A DNA stretch of 64,000 nt, from contig NZ_JACAAX010000003.1 in the NCBI RefSeq assembly GCF_013377085.1, forward strand, positions 210,384 through 274,383, given 5' to 3'. The translations under genes and the position numbers were made by a program. Within the stretch, counting starts at the first letter, position 1, and each line of letters begins with the position of its first letter. Source of the DNA: Rhodoplanes sp. (GTDB lineage Bacteria; Pseudomonadota; Alphaproteobacteria; Rhizobiales; Xanthobacteraceae). Below the pieces are notes generated by a model. It worked only from the letters and a program-made list of their open reading frames with translations. It ran no database searches and was not told where the DNA came from. Of this stretch, positions 27,467 through 36,418 are shown one piece after another.

Positions 27467-29543
27467 GGGCGACCCCGCTGCCCACCGGCGCCCCGACCTC
27501 GACGGTCGTGACGCGCGACGTGCCGAGCGCCTTCCAGATGCTGACGACGCCGTAGAACACCATGGCGAGCACGACCGCGATGAAGGCGGCCGAGAGCGCG
27601 GCGTCGACATAGTCGTTGAAGACGATGCGGCTCATCTCCTCGATGGTCTTGGCCGGAGCCAGGATCTTGCCCTGGGCCAGCGCATCCCCGAACACCTGGG
27701 CATGGGCGATGAAGCCGATGCGCGGCGACGGATGGACGAGCTTCTGCATGCCGGCCGTGAGCGTGCAGGCGAGCAGCCACGAGGTCGGCACCAGGGTGAC
27801 CCAGGCGTAGGCCTGGCGCTTCATCTTGAACAGCACGACGGTGCACAGCGTGAGAGCGATGCCGGCCAGCATCTGGTTGGAGATGCCGAACAGCGGCCAC
27901 AGCGTGTTGATGCCGCCGAGCGGATCGATGACGCCCTGGTACAGGAAGTAGCCCCAGCACATCACCGAAAGGGCCGAGCCGACGAGGTTGTTGGTCCACG
28001 ACTCGGTGTTCTTGAAGGCCGGGATCACGCTGCCGATCATGTCCTGGATCATGAAACGGGCGACCCGGGTGCCGGCGTCGACCGTCGTCAGGATGAACAG
28101 GGCCTCGAACAGGATGGCGAAGTGGTACCACACGCCCATCAGGGCCTGGCCGCCGAACATGCCGGACAGGATGTGGGCCATGCCGACCGCGAGCGTCGGG
28201 GCGCCGCCGGCGCGCGACAGCACCGTCGATTCGCCGACGTCCTTGGCCATCTGGGCCAGCATCTCGGGCGTCACTGCGAAGCCCCAGCCGGAGATGACCT
28301 GCGAGGCCTGGCCGACCGTGGTGCCGATCAGTCCGGCCGGGCTGTTCATGGCGAAGTAGACGCCGGGCTCGATCACGGTGGCGGCGATCAGCGCCATGAT
28401 GGCGACGAACGACTCCATCAGCATGCCGCCGTAGCCGATCAGCCGGATCTGGTTCTCGTTCTCGATCATCTTCGGGGTGGTGCCCGACGCGATCAGCGAG
28501 TGGAAGCCGGAAACGGCGCCGCACGCGATGGTGATGAACAGGAACGGGAACAGGCTGCCCGACCACACCGGGCCGGTGCCGTCGATGAACTTGGTGATGG
28601 CCGGCATCTTCAGGTCCGGCTGCACGATCATGATGCCGATCGCCAGCAGGCAGATGGTGCCGATCTTGAGGAAGGTCGATAGGTAGTCGCGCGGGGCGAG
28701 CAGCAGCCACACCGGCAGCACCGAGGCGACGAAGCCGTAGCCGATGATGGCGAGCGCCAGCGTCTCGCCCTTCCAGTTGAACAGCACGGCGAGCTCGGGC
28801 GTCTCGGAGACGGTGCGGCCGTAGACCAGCGCCGACATCAAGAGGACGAAGCCGATCGCCGACATCTCGCCGATCTTCCCGGGCCGGATGAAGCGGCAGT
28901 AGACGCCCATCAGCATGGCGATCGGGATGGTCGAGACCACCGCGAAGGTGCCCCACGGGCTCCCGGCCAGCGCCTTGACGACCACCAGGGCCAGCACGGC
29001 GAGCAGGATGATCATGATCAGCAGCACGCCGACCAGGGCGATGCCGCCGGCCACCGGGCCCATCTCGGAGCGGATCATGTCGCCGAGCGAGCGTCCGTCG
29101 CGCCGGGTGGACATGAACAGCACGATCATGTCCTGCACGGCACCGGCGAAGACCACGCCGGCCAGGATCCACAGCGTGCCGGGCAGGTAGCCCATCTGGG
29201 CCGCCAGCACGGGGCCGACCAGCGGGCCGGCGCCGGCGATGGCGGCGAAATGGTGCCCGAACAGCACGTATTTGTTGGTCGGAACGTAGTCGAGGCCGTC
29301 ATTGTGGCGCTGCGCCGGGGTGAGGCGCGCGGGATCGAGCTGAAGCACCTTCTCGGCGATGAACAGGGCGTAGAACCGATAGGCGATCAGGTAGACGCAG
29401 ACCGCCGCGACCACCAGCCACGCAGCGTTGATGCCCTCGCCCCGGCTGAGCGCCACGACTCCGAGGGAGATGGTCCCTATCACGACGATCAGTGCCCAGA
29501 GGGCCCAGTGCCCTCTCGGGTTGCTGCGTACTATAGCAGTCAT
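27459..29543 (-). CDS. cstA: CstA/BtsT family carbon starvation transporter
   Basis: 694-residue inner-membrane protein with about sixteen to eighteen hydrophobic helices. Family hallmarks include [24 protein letters not shown] near residue 95 and [22 protein letters not shown] around 140. Relatives take up peptides or pyruvate under carbon limitation. ATG at 29543 has AGGAGA upstream; the frame continues to 29639 without features. It is followed by ybdD in one operon with its own terminator. An 8-bp inverted repeat at 29700-29727 may be its operator. Confidence 0.95.
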   Translation of the reverse strand: MTAIVRSNPRGHWALWALIVVIGTISLGVVALSRGEGINAAWLVVAAVCVYLIAYRFYALFIAEKVLQLDPARLTPAQRHNDGLDYVPTNKYVLFGHHFAAIAGAGPLVGPVLAAQMGYLPGTLWILAGVVFAGAVQDMIVLFMSTRRDGRSLGDMIRSEMGPVAGGIALVGVLLIMIILLAVLALVVVKALAGSPWGTFAVVSTIPIAMLMGVYCRFIRPGKIGEMSAIGFVLLMSALVYGRTVSETPELAVLFNWKGETLALAIIGYGFVASVLPVWLLLAPRDYLSTFLKIGTICLLAIGIMIVQPDLKMPAITKFIDGTGPVWSGSLFPFLFITIACGAVSGFHSLIASGTTPKMIENENQIRLIGYGGMLMESFVAIMALIAATVIEPGVYFAMNSPAGLIGTTVGQASQVISGWGFAVTPEMLAQMAKDVGESTVLSRAGGAPTLAVGMAHILSGMFGGQALMGVWYHFAILFEALFILTTVDAGTRVARFMIQDMIGSVIPAFKNTESWTNNLVGSALSVMCWGYFLYQGVIDPLGGINTLWPLFGISNQMLAGIALTLCTVVLFKMKRQAYAWVTLVPTSWLLACTLTAGMQKLVHPSPRIGFIAHAQVFGDALAQGKILAPAKTIEEMSRIVFNDYVDAALSAAFIAVVLAMVFYGVVSIWKALGTSRVTTVEVGAPVGSGVAHA

Positions 29544-29895
29544 TGGATTCTCCTGATCCGGATCCCGCGCGAGCAGACGATCGCTGCCGCAATCAGCACT
29601 CACGACACGCAATAAACGTTCGGAGTTGCGGAGTATCAAGAAAGGAGAAAAGTACCTAGTCGGACGAGTCCTTACGGTGCGTTACGATGGTGTCCTAATA
29701 TTGCGTTAGGTCCTGAAACAACGCAATTTTTCGTTATCGGCAACCCTGGCGTGTGTGTGCGGCGCGGTTGTCGCCCAAAGGGCCGGGCGGAACACTCCGG
29801 CCCCCGCCGAAACCCTCGACGGCCTCGCCGCGAATCGGGCGGGCTCGGTTTGGTCGCCCGCCGGCCCGCGCGCGAGGGCGGACGAGAGCGGCGTC
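29544..29895. other. cstA leader and upstream region
   Basis: About 350 bases with no supported gene. It contains the cstA ribosome binding site and leader, an A/T-richer stretch around 29630-29740 that is a likely promoter area, and the inverted repeat at 29700-29727. The last part (29740-29895) lies beyond the stop of the hydratase gene and shows nothing recognisable. Confidence 0.5.
29700..29727. promoter_or_regulatory. Putative operator upstream of cstA
   Basis: Perfect 8-bp inverted repeat ATTGCGTT/AACGCAAT with a 12-base spacer, about 160 bases upstream of the cstA ATG in A/T-richer DNA. A third half-site-like GCGTTACG lies nearby at about 29679. The spacing would suit a dimeric regulator on one face of the helix. 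No regulator gene is adjacent. Confidence 0.4.
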
Positions 29896-30624
29896 TCAGC
29901 CGAACCGGACCGAGACCTCGCCCAGCGGGTCGAGGGCGTGCTCGAGCAGCCGGTCCTCCGCGGTCAGCATCAGGGGCGCCGTGATCGAGCCGGCGATGAT
30001 CACGTCGCCGGCCCGCAACGTCTCGCCGAGGGCCGCCAGCGTGTCGGCGACATGGCGCACGATCATGGGAAGCCGGCCGGTGTTCGCCGTGACGTCCGCG
30101 GGCGCCGGGATCGGGGCACCGTTGCGCCGCACCGTCGAGACGAGCCCGTCCGTGGCGCCGCCCGGTCGCGGTTGCCGCGGCCCGAAGACGACGTGGCGCT
30201 GGAAGATATTGCCGGACAGGATCGCCTCGGGATCGTCCAGGGGCGCGAAGTCGGCGAGCTCGAAGGCGGGGCCGAGCGCCGCGATGGCGGCTGCCGCCGC
30301 AGCCTCGTCGCCGCCGCCCGGGAGATCCGTCCCGATCTCGACCGCGATCTCCGGCTCGGCGACCGGCATGGCGAAGCCGGCGAGCGACACGGTCCCGCCC
30401 GAGGCCACCACGGCGCGCTCGAGCAGGAAGCCGACCAGCGGCGCCGCGATGCCGAGCTTGGCGAGCCCGGCCGCGCTGCCGAACCCGACCTTCCAGCCGA
30501 TCGGCCGGAAGCCTTCGGCGAGTGCGGTCTTGCGCAGACCCATCTGGGCCGCCATGCCGCGGGCGAGCCGCGGGTCGGCGAGCGGCCCGGCGCCGGGCGG
30601 CCTGCCGCCGAGGGACCCGCTCAT
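29896..30624 (-). CDS. 2-keto-4-pentenoate hydratase/fumarylacetoacetase-like family protein
   Basis: 242-residue enzyme of the 2-oxopent-4-enoate hydratase group, which hydrates or decarboxylates oxo-dienoates in aromatic meta-cleavage and related pathways. Recognisable are the N-terminal GWKVGFGS, the EPEIAVEIG metal-ligand segment and PAFELADF, with the C-terminal IVRHVADTLAALGETLRAGDVIIAGSIT. ATG at 30624 overlaps the cupin stop (ATGA). It is last in a three-gene minus-strand operon after a hydroxyisobutyrate-dehydrogenase-like gene and a cupin. The natural substrate is unknown. Confidence 0.87.
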   Translation of the reverse strand: MSGSLGGRPPGAGPLADPRLARGMAAQMGLRKTALAEGFRPIGWKVGFGSAAGLAKLGIAAPLVGFLLERAVVASGGTVSLAGFAMPVAEPEIAVEIGTDLPGGGDEAAAAAAIAALGPAFELADFAPLDDPEAILSGNIFQRHVVFGPRQPRPGGATDGLVSTVRRNGAPIPAPADVTANTGRLPMIVRHVADTLAALGETLRAGDVIIAGSITAPLMLTAEDRLLEHALDPLGEVSVRFG

Positions 30625-31037
30625 CGCTTGCCCTCCGCCGGCTTCTCGGGGCTCTCGTAGCCGGAGTCGGCGATCGAGCCGGCGCCCATCCAGCCCCACA
30701 CGAGCACGACGTCGCTGTCGGACGTGTTGTTGAAGCCGTGCCAGCAGCCGCGCGGCGAATAGACGACGTCGCCCTTGGCCGAAGCCTCCAGGCCCTTCTC
30801 GGTGATGATGTGGCCCTTGCCCTCGAGCACGATGAAGAACTCGTCGCAATTGCGGTGGCGATGGCACTCGTGGCTGGCGCCGGGCTTGAGCACGGTCCAG
30901 CCGACGACGTTGTCGGCGCCGGCGGACTTCTTGTCGATCAGGAACTGGACCCGCATGTCGATCCAGCCGTCGTCGCGCTTCAGGCCTTGGACCAGCGGCA
31001 CGTCGGCCATGTTGGTGCGGAACATCTTGCTCATCAT
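30621..31037 (-). CDS. Cupin domain protein
   Basis: 138-residue single-domain cupin. Cupin motif 1 is HECHRHRNCDEFFIVLEGKG (metal-binding His/His/Glu pattern) and motif 2 is near RGCWHGFNN. It is soluble and cytoplasmic. It starts with two consecutive ATGs; the second overlaps the upstream stop. The middle position in a coupled operon with a dehydrogenase and a hydratase suggests a role as isomerase, dioxygenase or metabolite sensor in the same catabolic route. The reaction cannot be named. Confidence 0.85.
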   Translation of the reverse strand: MMSKMFRTNMADVPLVQGLKRDDGWIDMRVQFLIDKKSAGADNVVGWTVLKPGASHECHRHRNCDEFFIVLEGKGHIITEKGLEASAKGDVVYSPRGCWHGFNNTSDSDVVLVWGWMGAGSIADSGYESPEKPAEGKR

Positions 31038-31912
31038 TGTCCTCCCAGCCGCCGGTAGACCTCGTGCGCGGCGACGAAGTCGCGGTGGTCGATGCCGAGC
31101 CCGCGACAGGCGTTCATCATCTCGTTGGCGGCCGCCGCCAGCGGCACCGGGCTACCGAGCCGGCGCCCGAGATCGAGCGCCAGCAGCATGTCCTTCTGCT
31201 GAAGCGTCACGTCGGCGAGCGGCTTGGCCGGCATCTTGCCCTCCAGGATGAACGGCCCGCGATAGCCGAGCACCGGCGAGGCGGCGACGCTCTTGAGGAT
31301 CGCCTCGACCGCGACGGCGCGATCGACGCCGCCCTTCTCGGCGAGCGCCACCGATTCGCCGAAGCAGATCACCTCGACCATCAAGAGCAGGTTGACGGCG
31401 ATCTTCATCTGGCAGGCCAGCCCGTTGCCGCCGACCCGCATCACCTTGGGGCCGATGGCGAGCAGCACCGGCACCAGCCGCTCGTAGGCCGTCTCGTCGC
31501 CGCCGACCATGACGGAGGCCTGGCCGGCCTGGATGGTGACCGGGCTGCCCGAGATCGGCGCGTCCAGCATCACCCGGCCGGCTTTTGCGAACTGCTCGGC
31601 GACGCCGCGGCTCACATGCGGCGCGATCGTGCTCATGTCGGCGTAGACGGCGTCCTCGCGCAGGCCGGCGAGGATCCCGTCCGGGGCGAGCGCCACCCGC
31701 TCGACGGCGGTGCCGTCGGTGACGATCGAGAAGACGATCTCGGCCGAGGCGGCGGCGGCGCGCGGCGTGTCCGCGAAGGCCATGCCGGCCGCGATCAGCG
31801 GCTCGGCCTTCGCCCGGGTGCGGTTCCAGCCGGTCACCCGGTGGCCGGCCGCCATCAGGCGCGGCACGATCAGCGAGCCCATGTCGCCGAGACCGACGAA
31901 TCCGATCTCCAC
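31034..31912 (-). CDS. NAD(P)-dependent 3-hydroxyisobutyrate dehydrogenase-like enzyme
   Basis: 292-residue beta-hydroxyacid dehydrogenase. It begins with the Rossmann signature IGFVGLGDMGSLIVPRL, has the substrate-binding DAPISGSPVTIQAG segment near residue 120, and carries the catalytic lysine in GNGLACQMKIAVNLL. The start is GTG at 31912 with AGGAGA upstream. It is the first gene of the operon with the cupin and hydratase. Family members oxidise 3-hydroxyisobutyrate, tartronate semialdehyde or related hydroxyacids. It is transcribed divergently from a second cupin at 32299. Confidence 0.9.
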   Translation of the reverse strand: MEIGFVGLGDMGSLIVPRLMAAGHRVTGWNRTRAKAEPLIAAGMAFADTPRAAAASAEIVFSIVTDGTAVERVALAPDGILAGLREDAVYADMSTIAPHVSRGVAEQFAKAGRVMLDAPISGSPVTIQAGQASVMVGGDETAYERLVPVLLAIGPKVMRVGGNGLACQMKIAVNLLLMVEVICFGESVALAEKGGVDRAVAVEAILKSVAASPVLGYRGPFILEGKMPAKPLADVTLQQKDMLLALDLGRRLGSPVPLAAAANEMMNACRGLGIDHRDFVAAHEVYRRLGGQ

Positions 31913-32298
31913 GTGAGGTTCTCCTCGGGGGTTGGCGCCGATCCGGCGCGGTCCCGGGACCGCTCGGCCCGCCGAAACCGGTGGGCCGAGTGGGTCGTCG
32001 CGGGCCGCGGAACGGAAGGACGCGGGGGAAGAAGATCGCACGCATGCTGCCGCGGCGATCGGCAATGCGCAAGCCGGACGAGGTGCGCCGGTGGCGGGAA
32101 CGCCAGGGCGGGTCGCGGCAGGCCGGCCGCGGCGTCTCTGCGTGCCTTCTATACAGAGTTGTCGGGACTGCACGCTTTGCGCGGCCCGCTTCGCAGGGTC
32201 GCAGGATTCGGCGATTGACAAATGGGCCATGGCCCGCCGAATGTCCGTCCAACCGCCGAACAATCGGCGGGCAAGAAGCAAACTGACGGGAGAGACGC
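31913..32298. other. Divergent promoter region between two catabolic operons
   Basis: About 385 bases without a supported gene. It contains the start sites of two divergent operons. Visible elements near the right side are TTGACA at 32215-32220, a 12-base perfect palindrome GGGCCATGGCCC at 32224-32235, and a hairpin CCGCCGA-ACAA-TCGGCGG at 32253-32270, 29 bases before the cupin ATG. The last two are candidate operators. Confidence 0.45.
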
Positions 32299-32697
32299 AT
32301 GAGCGAGCCGGCAGTGGCCCGGACTCCGGGAGCCAAGCGGGCCGGCCCGGGCGAATACGTGTTCGAGCTCGCGAAGGTCAATCACATCCTGGGCGGTCCC
32401 GACTACTCGACCGCCAACGGCGCCTGCGTCGAAGGCGACCGGATGATCGTCGGCCTGATGCGCATGGCCGCCGGCACCGGGGCGCAGCCGCATTCGCATC
32501 CGAACGAGCAGTGGATCTACATCCTCGAGGGCACGTTCCGGGCGACCGTGGGCGACAAGCCGGTCGAGGCCGGTCCGGGCTCGCTGGTCTACATCCCGGC
32601 CGACACCATCCATTCCGGCGGCGCCACGGCGGATGGCGACGTGCTGTTCTTCACCGTGAAGGACGCCTCGCACGGCCTGCACGGCATCAAGGCCTGA
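32299..32697 (+). CDS. Cupin domain protein
   Basis: 132-residue single cupin. Motif 1 is PHSHPNEQWIYILEG (two His and a Glu-equivalent position) and motif 2 is PADTIHSGG. GGGAGA precedes the ATG. It heads a plus-strand run that includes a TTT binding protein, a CocE-like hydrolase, TTT membrane genes, a bicupin and a gamma-glutamyltransferase-like enzyme, so it likely acts in the same pathway. The specific reaction is not known. Confidence 0.85.
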   Translation: MSEPAVARTPGAKRAGPGEYVFELAKVNHILGGPDYSTANGACVEGDRMIVGLMRMAAGTGAQPHSHPNEQWIYILEGTFRATVGDKPVEAGPGSLVYIPADTIHSGGATADGDVLFFTVKDASHGLHGIKA

Positions 32698-32831
32698 GGC
32701 GGCTCGCCGCGCGCGAGCCGTGCGACGGGCGTGCTCGGCCTACGATCGGCCCGCGGCACGGGCCGCTCCAGAACACAACGATCCGTCACCGTCCCGGCGG
32801 AACCGACGGACGACCATCGAAGGAGGAGAGC

Positions 32832-33839
32832 ATGAAGCGAACCGTGCTGGCCCTGCTGTCGGCCGCGTCCATTGCCGTGACGGGTTTGGCCGTGACGGGC
32901 ATGGCCGCTCGAGCGCAGGACAAGTATCCGTCCAAGCCCGTCAAGATCATCGTTCCCTACGCGCCGGGTGGCGCCACCGACATCGTGGCGCGGGTGATCG
33001 GCGAGCACATGCGCCAGGATCTCGGCCAGTCCTTCGTGGTCGAGAACAAGCCGGGCGCCTTCGGCATCATCGCCATCGAGGAAATGGCCCGGGCCAAGCC
33101 CGACGGCTACACCGTGATGATCGGCAACGTCTCGACCAACGCCATCACGCCGGTGCTCTTCCCGAAGAAGTTCAAGATCGACTACGAGAAGGACGTCGTG
33201 CCGGTCACCCGCCTGGTCGACATCCCGGAGTTCATGGTCGCCACCACCAAGGACTTCCCGCCCACCAACGTGAAGGACCTCGTCGACTTCGCCAAGAAGA
33301 ACCCCGGCAAGGTGCGCTACGGATCGGTCGGCGTCGGCAGCTATCCGCATTACGACGCGGCGCTGTTCGCCAAGCGGGCCGGCGATCTCGACATGATCGC
33401 GATCCACAACAAGGCCGGTGCCTCCGGCGTGATCAACGACCTCGTCTCCGGCGACACGCAGTTCTCCTTCCTCAACGTGGCGAGCACCGCCCCGATGGTG
33501 AAGGCCGGCAACCTGCGCGCCATGGCGCTGGTGAACCACACGCGGCTGCCCGAGTATCCGGACGTCGCCACCATGCAGGAGCTGGGCTTCCCGGGCGTCG
33601 GCACCATCGCCTGGCAGGCGCTGTTCGCGCCGGCCGGCACGCCGCCCGAGGTGCTCGACACGCTGTTCAAGGCCGCCGTCAAGGCCATGCAGGCGCCCGC
33701 CGTGCAGGAGGCCTTCAAGAAGCAGAACTTCAACATCGTCCCGAACACGTCGATCGCCGACGCGAAAACCTGGCTCGCCGACGAGATGGCGACATGGCGC
33801 AAGATCACCAACGAAGTGAAGATCGAGCTGAGCGAGTGA
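32832..33839 (+). CDS. Tripartite tricarboxylate transporter substrate-binding protein (TctC/Bug family)
   Basis: 335-residue periplasmic receptor. The signal peptide (residues 1-27) ends MAARAQD. The mature start (YPSKPVKIIVPYAPGGATDIVARVI) and GYTVMIGNVSTNAI with the later LPDVATMQELGFPG-type segment are diagnostic of the Bug/TctC family, which binds organic acids and similar small molecules through two loops. AGGAGG directly precedes the ATG at 32832. Its membrane partners TctB and TctA are at 35916 and 36419, interrupted by a hydrolase gene. A family C repeat begins 30 bases after the stop. Confidence 0.95.
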   Translation: MKRTVLALLSAASIAVTGLAVTGMAARAQDKYPSKPVKIIVPYAPGGATDIVARVIGEHMRQDLGQSFVVENKPGAFGIIAIEEMARAKPDGYTVMIGNVSTNAITPVLFPKKFKIDYEKDVVPVTRLVDIPEFMVATTKDFPPTNVKDLVDFAKKNPGKVRYGSVGVGSYPHYDAALFAKRAGDLDMIAIHNKAGASGVINDLVSGDTQFSFLNVASTAPMVKAGNLRAMALVNHTRLPEYPDVATMQELGFPGVGTIAWQALFAPAGTPPEVLDTLFKAAVKAMQAPAVQEAFKKQNFNIVPNTSIADAKTWLADEMATWRKITNEVKIELSE

Positions 33840-33868
33840 GGGCGTCTGCTGGCGCGGCGCCTGCTTTG

Positions 33869-34003
33869 CCTCTCTCCGCGCGCGGGGAGAGGGTGGCTCG
33901 CCGCGCAGCGGCGAGACGGGTGAGGGGGCGCCTCCGTACCCTCGAAGCGCCCCCTCACCCGCCGCGCTACGCGCGTCGACCTCTCCCCGCACGCGGGGAG
34001 AGG
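33869..34003. repeat. Family C palindromic repeat after tctC
   Basis: Begins CCTCTCTCCGCGCGCGGGGAGAGG and ends CCTCTCCCCGCACGCGGGGAGAGG, with complementary GAGGGGGCGCCTCC and GCGCCCCCTCACCC segments between. Same family as 25235, 40861 and 61373. Confidence 0.85.
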
Positions 34004-34045
34004 TGAAACCCGACTTGGCTCGATTGTCGTAGAACGGAGTCCTCA

Positions 34046-35737
34046 GTGCTGGACGTGAAGAGCGAGACGACGACGGGCGGCGCCGCGAGCGGCATCCTGG
34101 TCGAGCGGAACGTCGACGTGCCGACCCGCGACGGCTCGCGCCTGAAGGCGGACGTGCTGCGGCCCGATGCCGACGGCCGGTTTCCGGCGCTGCTCAATCT
34201 CGGTCCCTACCAGAAGGACAAGGTCTGGATCCCGCCCGAGAATCTCGAGGAGAAGCCGAACCCGCTGATGAACTGGGAGACCATCAATCCCGAATGGTGG
34301 ATTCCGCGCGGCTATGCCTCCGTGCGGATCGATGCGCGCGGAACCGGCAAGTCGCCGGGCCGCACCGAGCCGTGGTCGCTGCAGGAATCGCTCGACTATT
34401 ATGACGCGATCGAATGGGCGGCGGCGCAGCCCTGGTGCAACGGCAAGGTCGGGCTGATCGGCATCTCGTATTTCGCCATCAACCAGTGGTTCGTCGCCAA
34501 CCACCAGCCGCCCTCGCTCGCCTGTATCGTGCCGTGGGAAGGCTTTGCCGATCTCTACCGCGATGCGCTGTTTCACGGCGGCATTCTCAACCAGTTCATG
34601 ACCAACTGGTTCGTGACGCACCTGTGCCATCACCTGATCGGCCGCGCCTACCGGGACAATCCGGACACCTTCACGGCCGACACGCTGTGGCGCTGGGTGC
34701 GCAACAATCTCGATTCCGGCACCTTCGCGGGCGAGCAGGCGCAGTGGGACAAGATCACGCTGCCGCTGTTCTCGGTCGGCAACTGGTCCGGCATGGGCCT
34801 GCATCTGCGCGGCAACACCGAAGCTTTTTTGCGCGCGGCGTCGAAGCAAAAGAAGCTGCGCATGCATTCGGGCACGCACGTGCACCCGTTCTACACCGAG
34901 CAGGGCCGGCAGGAGCAGCTCCGCTTCCTCGATCATTGGCTGAAGGGCATCGACAACGGCGTGATGGACGAGCCGCCGGTGCGGCTGTTCATCCGCCACG
35001 GCAACGGCGAGGGCGTCTGGCGCGACGAGCAGGAGTGGCCGCTCGCCCGCACCCGCTGGACCAAGATGCATCTCGACCTCTCGGCGCCGAAGGCCGGCGC
35101 GCCGGTCAACAGCGGCGGCCTGATCGCGGACAATCCGGCCGAGACCGCGTCGCGCACCTATTTCGCCAGCGGCGCCTCCAAGGGCGGCTCGTCTTCGGCG
35201 TCGTCGACCTTCCTGGCGTCGGGCGCCATGCAGGCCGGCATGGGCATCTCGCTCGATTCCGCGCCGCTCGCCCAGGATACCGAGATCACCGGCCCGGTCG
35301 CCGCGACGCTGTGGGTGTCCAGCACCACCGAGGACATGGATCTGTTCCTCACCATCCGCGACATCGATCAGGACGGCAACGACGTCTGGGAGGTCGGCCA
35401 GCAGGGCCAGCAGGTGCCGGTGGCGAAAGGCTGGCTGCGCGTCTCGCATCGCGAGCTCGACCCCGAGCTGACAAAGCCGTGGCGACCCTATCACCGGCAC
35501 CAGCGGCGGCTCTATCTGGCACCGGGCGAAGTCGTGAAGGTCGAGGTCGAGATCTGGCCGACCTCGATGGTGTTCCGCAAGGGCCACCGCATCCGGCTCG
35601 ACATCCAGCCGCGCGACGGTGTCGGCAGCGTCCACTACACGCACTACCACGCCGACTACAACACCGGCACCAACACCATCTATTCCGGCGGCGACAAGGA
35701 GTCGTTCCTGCTGCTGCCCGAGATTCCGCCCAAATGA
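34046..35737 (+). CDS. CocE/NonD (X-Pro dipeptidyl-peptidase S15-like) hydrolase
   Basis: 563-residue alpha/beta hydrolase with a C-terminal jelly-roll domain, as in cocaine esterase. The nucleophile elbow GISYFAINQW places Ser141. RGTGKSPG precedes it, the cap region runs about 160-290, and HSGTHVHPFY carries a candidate catalytic His. The C-terminal domain (about 340-560) has family-type GPVAATLWVSSTTEDMDLF. It has no signal peptide. The start is GTG at 34046 with GGAG upstream. It lies between tctC and tctBA, so it may cleave an imported ester or amide. The substrate is unknown. Confidence 0.9.
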   Translation: MLDVKSETTTGGAASGILVERNVDVPTRDGSRLKADVLRPDADGRFPALLNLGPYQKDKVWIPPENLEEKPNPLMNWETINPEWWIPRGYASVRIDARGTGKSPGRTEPWSLQESLDYYDAIEWAAAQPWCNGKVGLIGISYFAINQWFVANHQPPSLACIVPWEGFADLYRDALFHGGILNQFMTNWFVTHLCHHLIGRAYRDNPDTFTADTLWRWVRNNLDSGTFAGEQAQWDKITLPLFSVGNWSGMGLHLRGNTEAFLRAASKQKKLRMHSGTHVHPFYTEQGRQEQLRFLDHWLKGIDNGVMDEPPVRLFIRHGNGEGVWRDEQEWPLARTRWTKMHLDLSAPKAGAPVNSGGLIADNPAETASRTYFASGASKGGSSSASSTFLASGAMQAGMGISLDSAPLAQDTEITGPVAATLWVSSTTEDMDLFLTIRDIDQDGNDVWEVGQQGQQVPVAKGWLRVSHRELDPELTKPWRPYHRHQRRLYLAPGEVVKVEVEIWPTSMVFRKGHRIRLDIQPRDGVGSVHYTHYHADYNTGTNTIYSGGDKESFLLLPEIPPK

Positions 35738-35763
35738 AAAGTGTGCTCGATCAAATCTCCTCG

Positions 35764-35877
35764 GTCATTCCGGGACGCTGCGAAGCAGCGGTCCCGGAAT
35801 CCAAAACCCCGGTGCTCGAAAGGAATCACAGGGCGTATGGATTCCGGGTTCGCCCCTGCGGCGCGCCCCGGAATGAC
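35764..35877. repeat. Family A palindromic repeat
   Basis: Starts GTCATTCCGGGACGC and ends CCCCGGAATGAC, beginning 27 bases after the hydrolase stop. Inner arms match the other copies at 15005, 16564 and 38806. Confidence 0.85.
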
Positions 35878-35915
35878 GGACGTGATGACGTCATCCAGTG
35901 TGCCGGAGGCCGGCC

Positions 35916-36416
35916 ATGACCGAGGACTCCGGCTTCGCGCTGTCGCGTCCGTGGCGACGCATTTTGCTCCACCGCGACGTGCTGGCGGGTCTGCTGTTCA
36001 TCGCCGTTGCCGGGCTCGGCCTGTGGCTGTCTCGAGACTATCCGGTCGGCACGGCGCTGCGGATGGGCACCGGCTACATGCCGCGGCTGTTGTGCTGGAT
36101 CCTGCTCGCCCTGGGCGCCCTGATTTCTGCGCGCGGCTTTCGCGACCCCGGCGGATCCACGGGAGAGAGCCCGATCGGCCGCGAGGCGCTGTGGCCGGTC
36201 CTCCTGGTATTCGTCGCCCTGGTGGTGTTCGGCCTTGCGCTGGAGCGGCTCGGGCTCGTCGTCGCGGTGCTGCTGCTGGTCGCGATCGGGGCGCTCGCCG
36301 GCCGCACCCTGCGCCTCGCCGAGACCGTGCTGGCCGCCGCCTTCCTGGTGACGCTCGCCTGGGCCGTGTTCATCGCCGGGCTGGGACTGACGATCCCGGT
36401 CTGGCCGGAGTGGTAG
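35916..36416 (+). CDS. Tripartite tricarboxylate transporter small membrane subunit (TctB)
   Basis: 166-residue membrane protein with four predicted helices, the usual TctB layout, and a GTALRMGTGYMPRLL segment matching the family. GGAGG precedes the ATG at 35916. The stop is two bases before tctA. With tctC at 32832 it makes one TTT uptake system for a carboxylate. Confidence 0.9.
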   Translation: MTEDSGFALSRPWRRILLHRDVLAGLLFIAVAGLGLWLSRDYPVGTALRMGTGYMPRLLCWILLALGALISARGFRDPGGSTGESPIGREALWPVLLVFVALVVFGLALERLGLVVAVLLLVAIGALAGRTLRLAETVLAAAFLVTLAWAVFIAGLGLTIPVWPEW

Positions 36417-36418
36417 GC

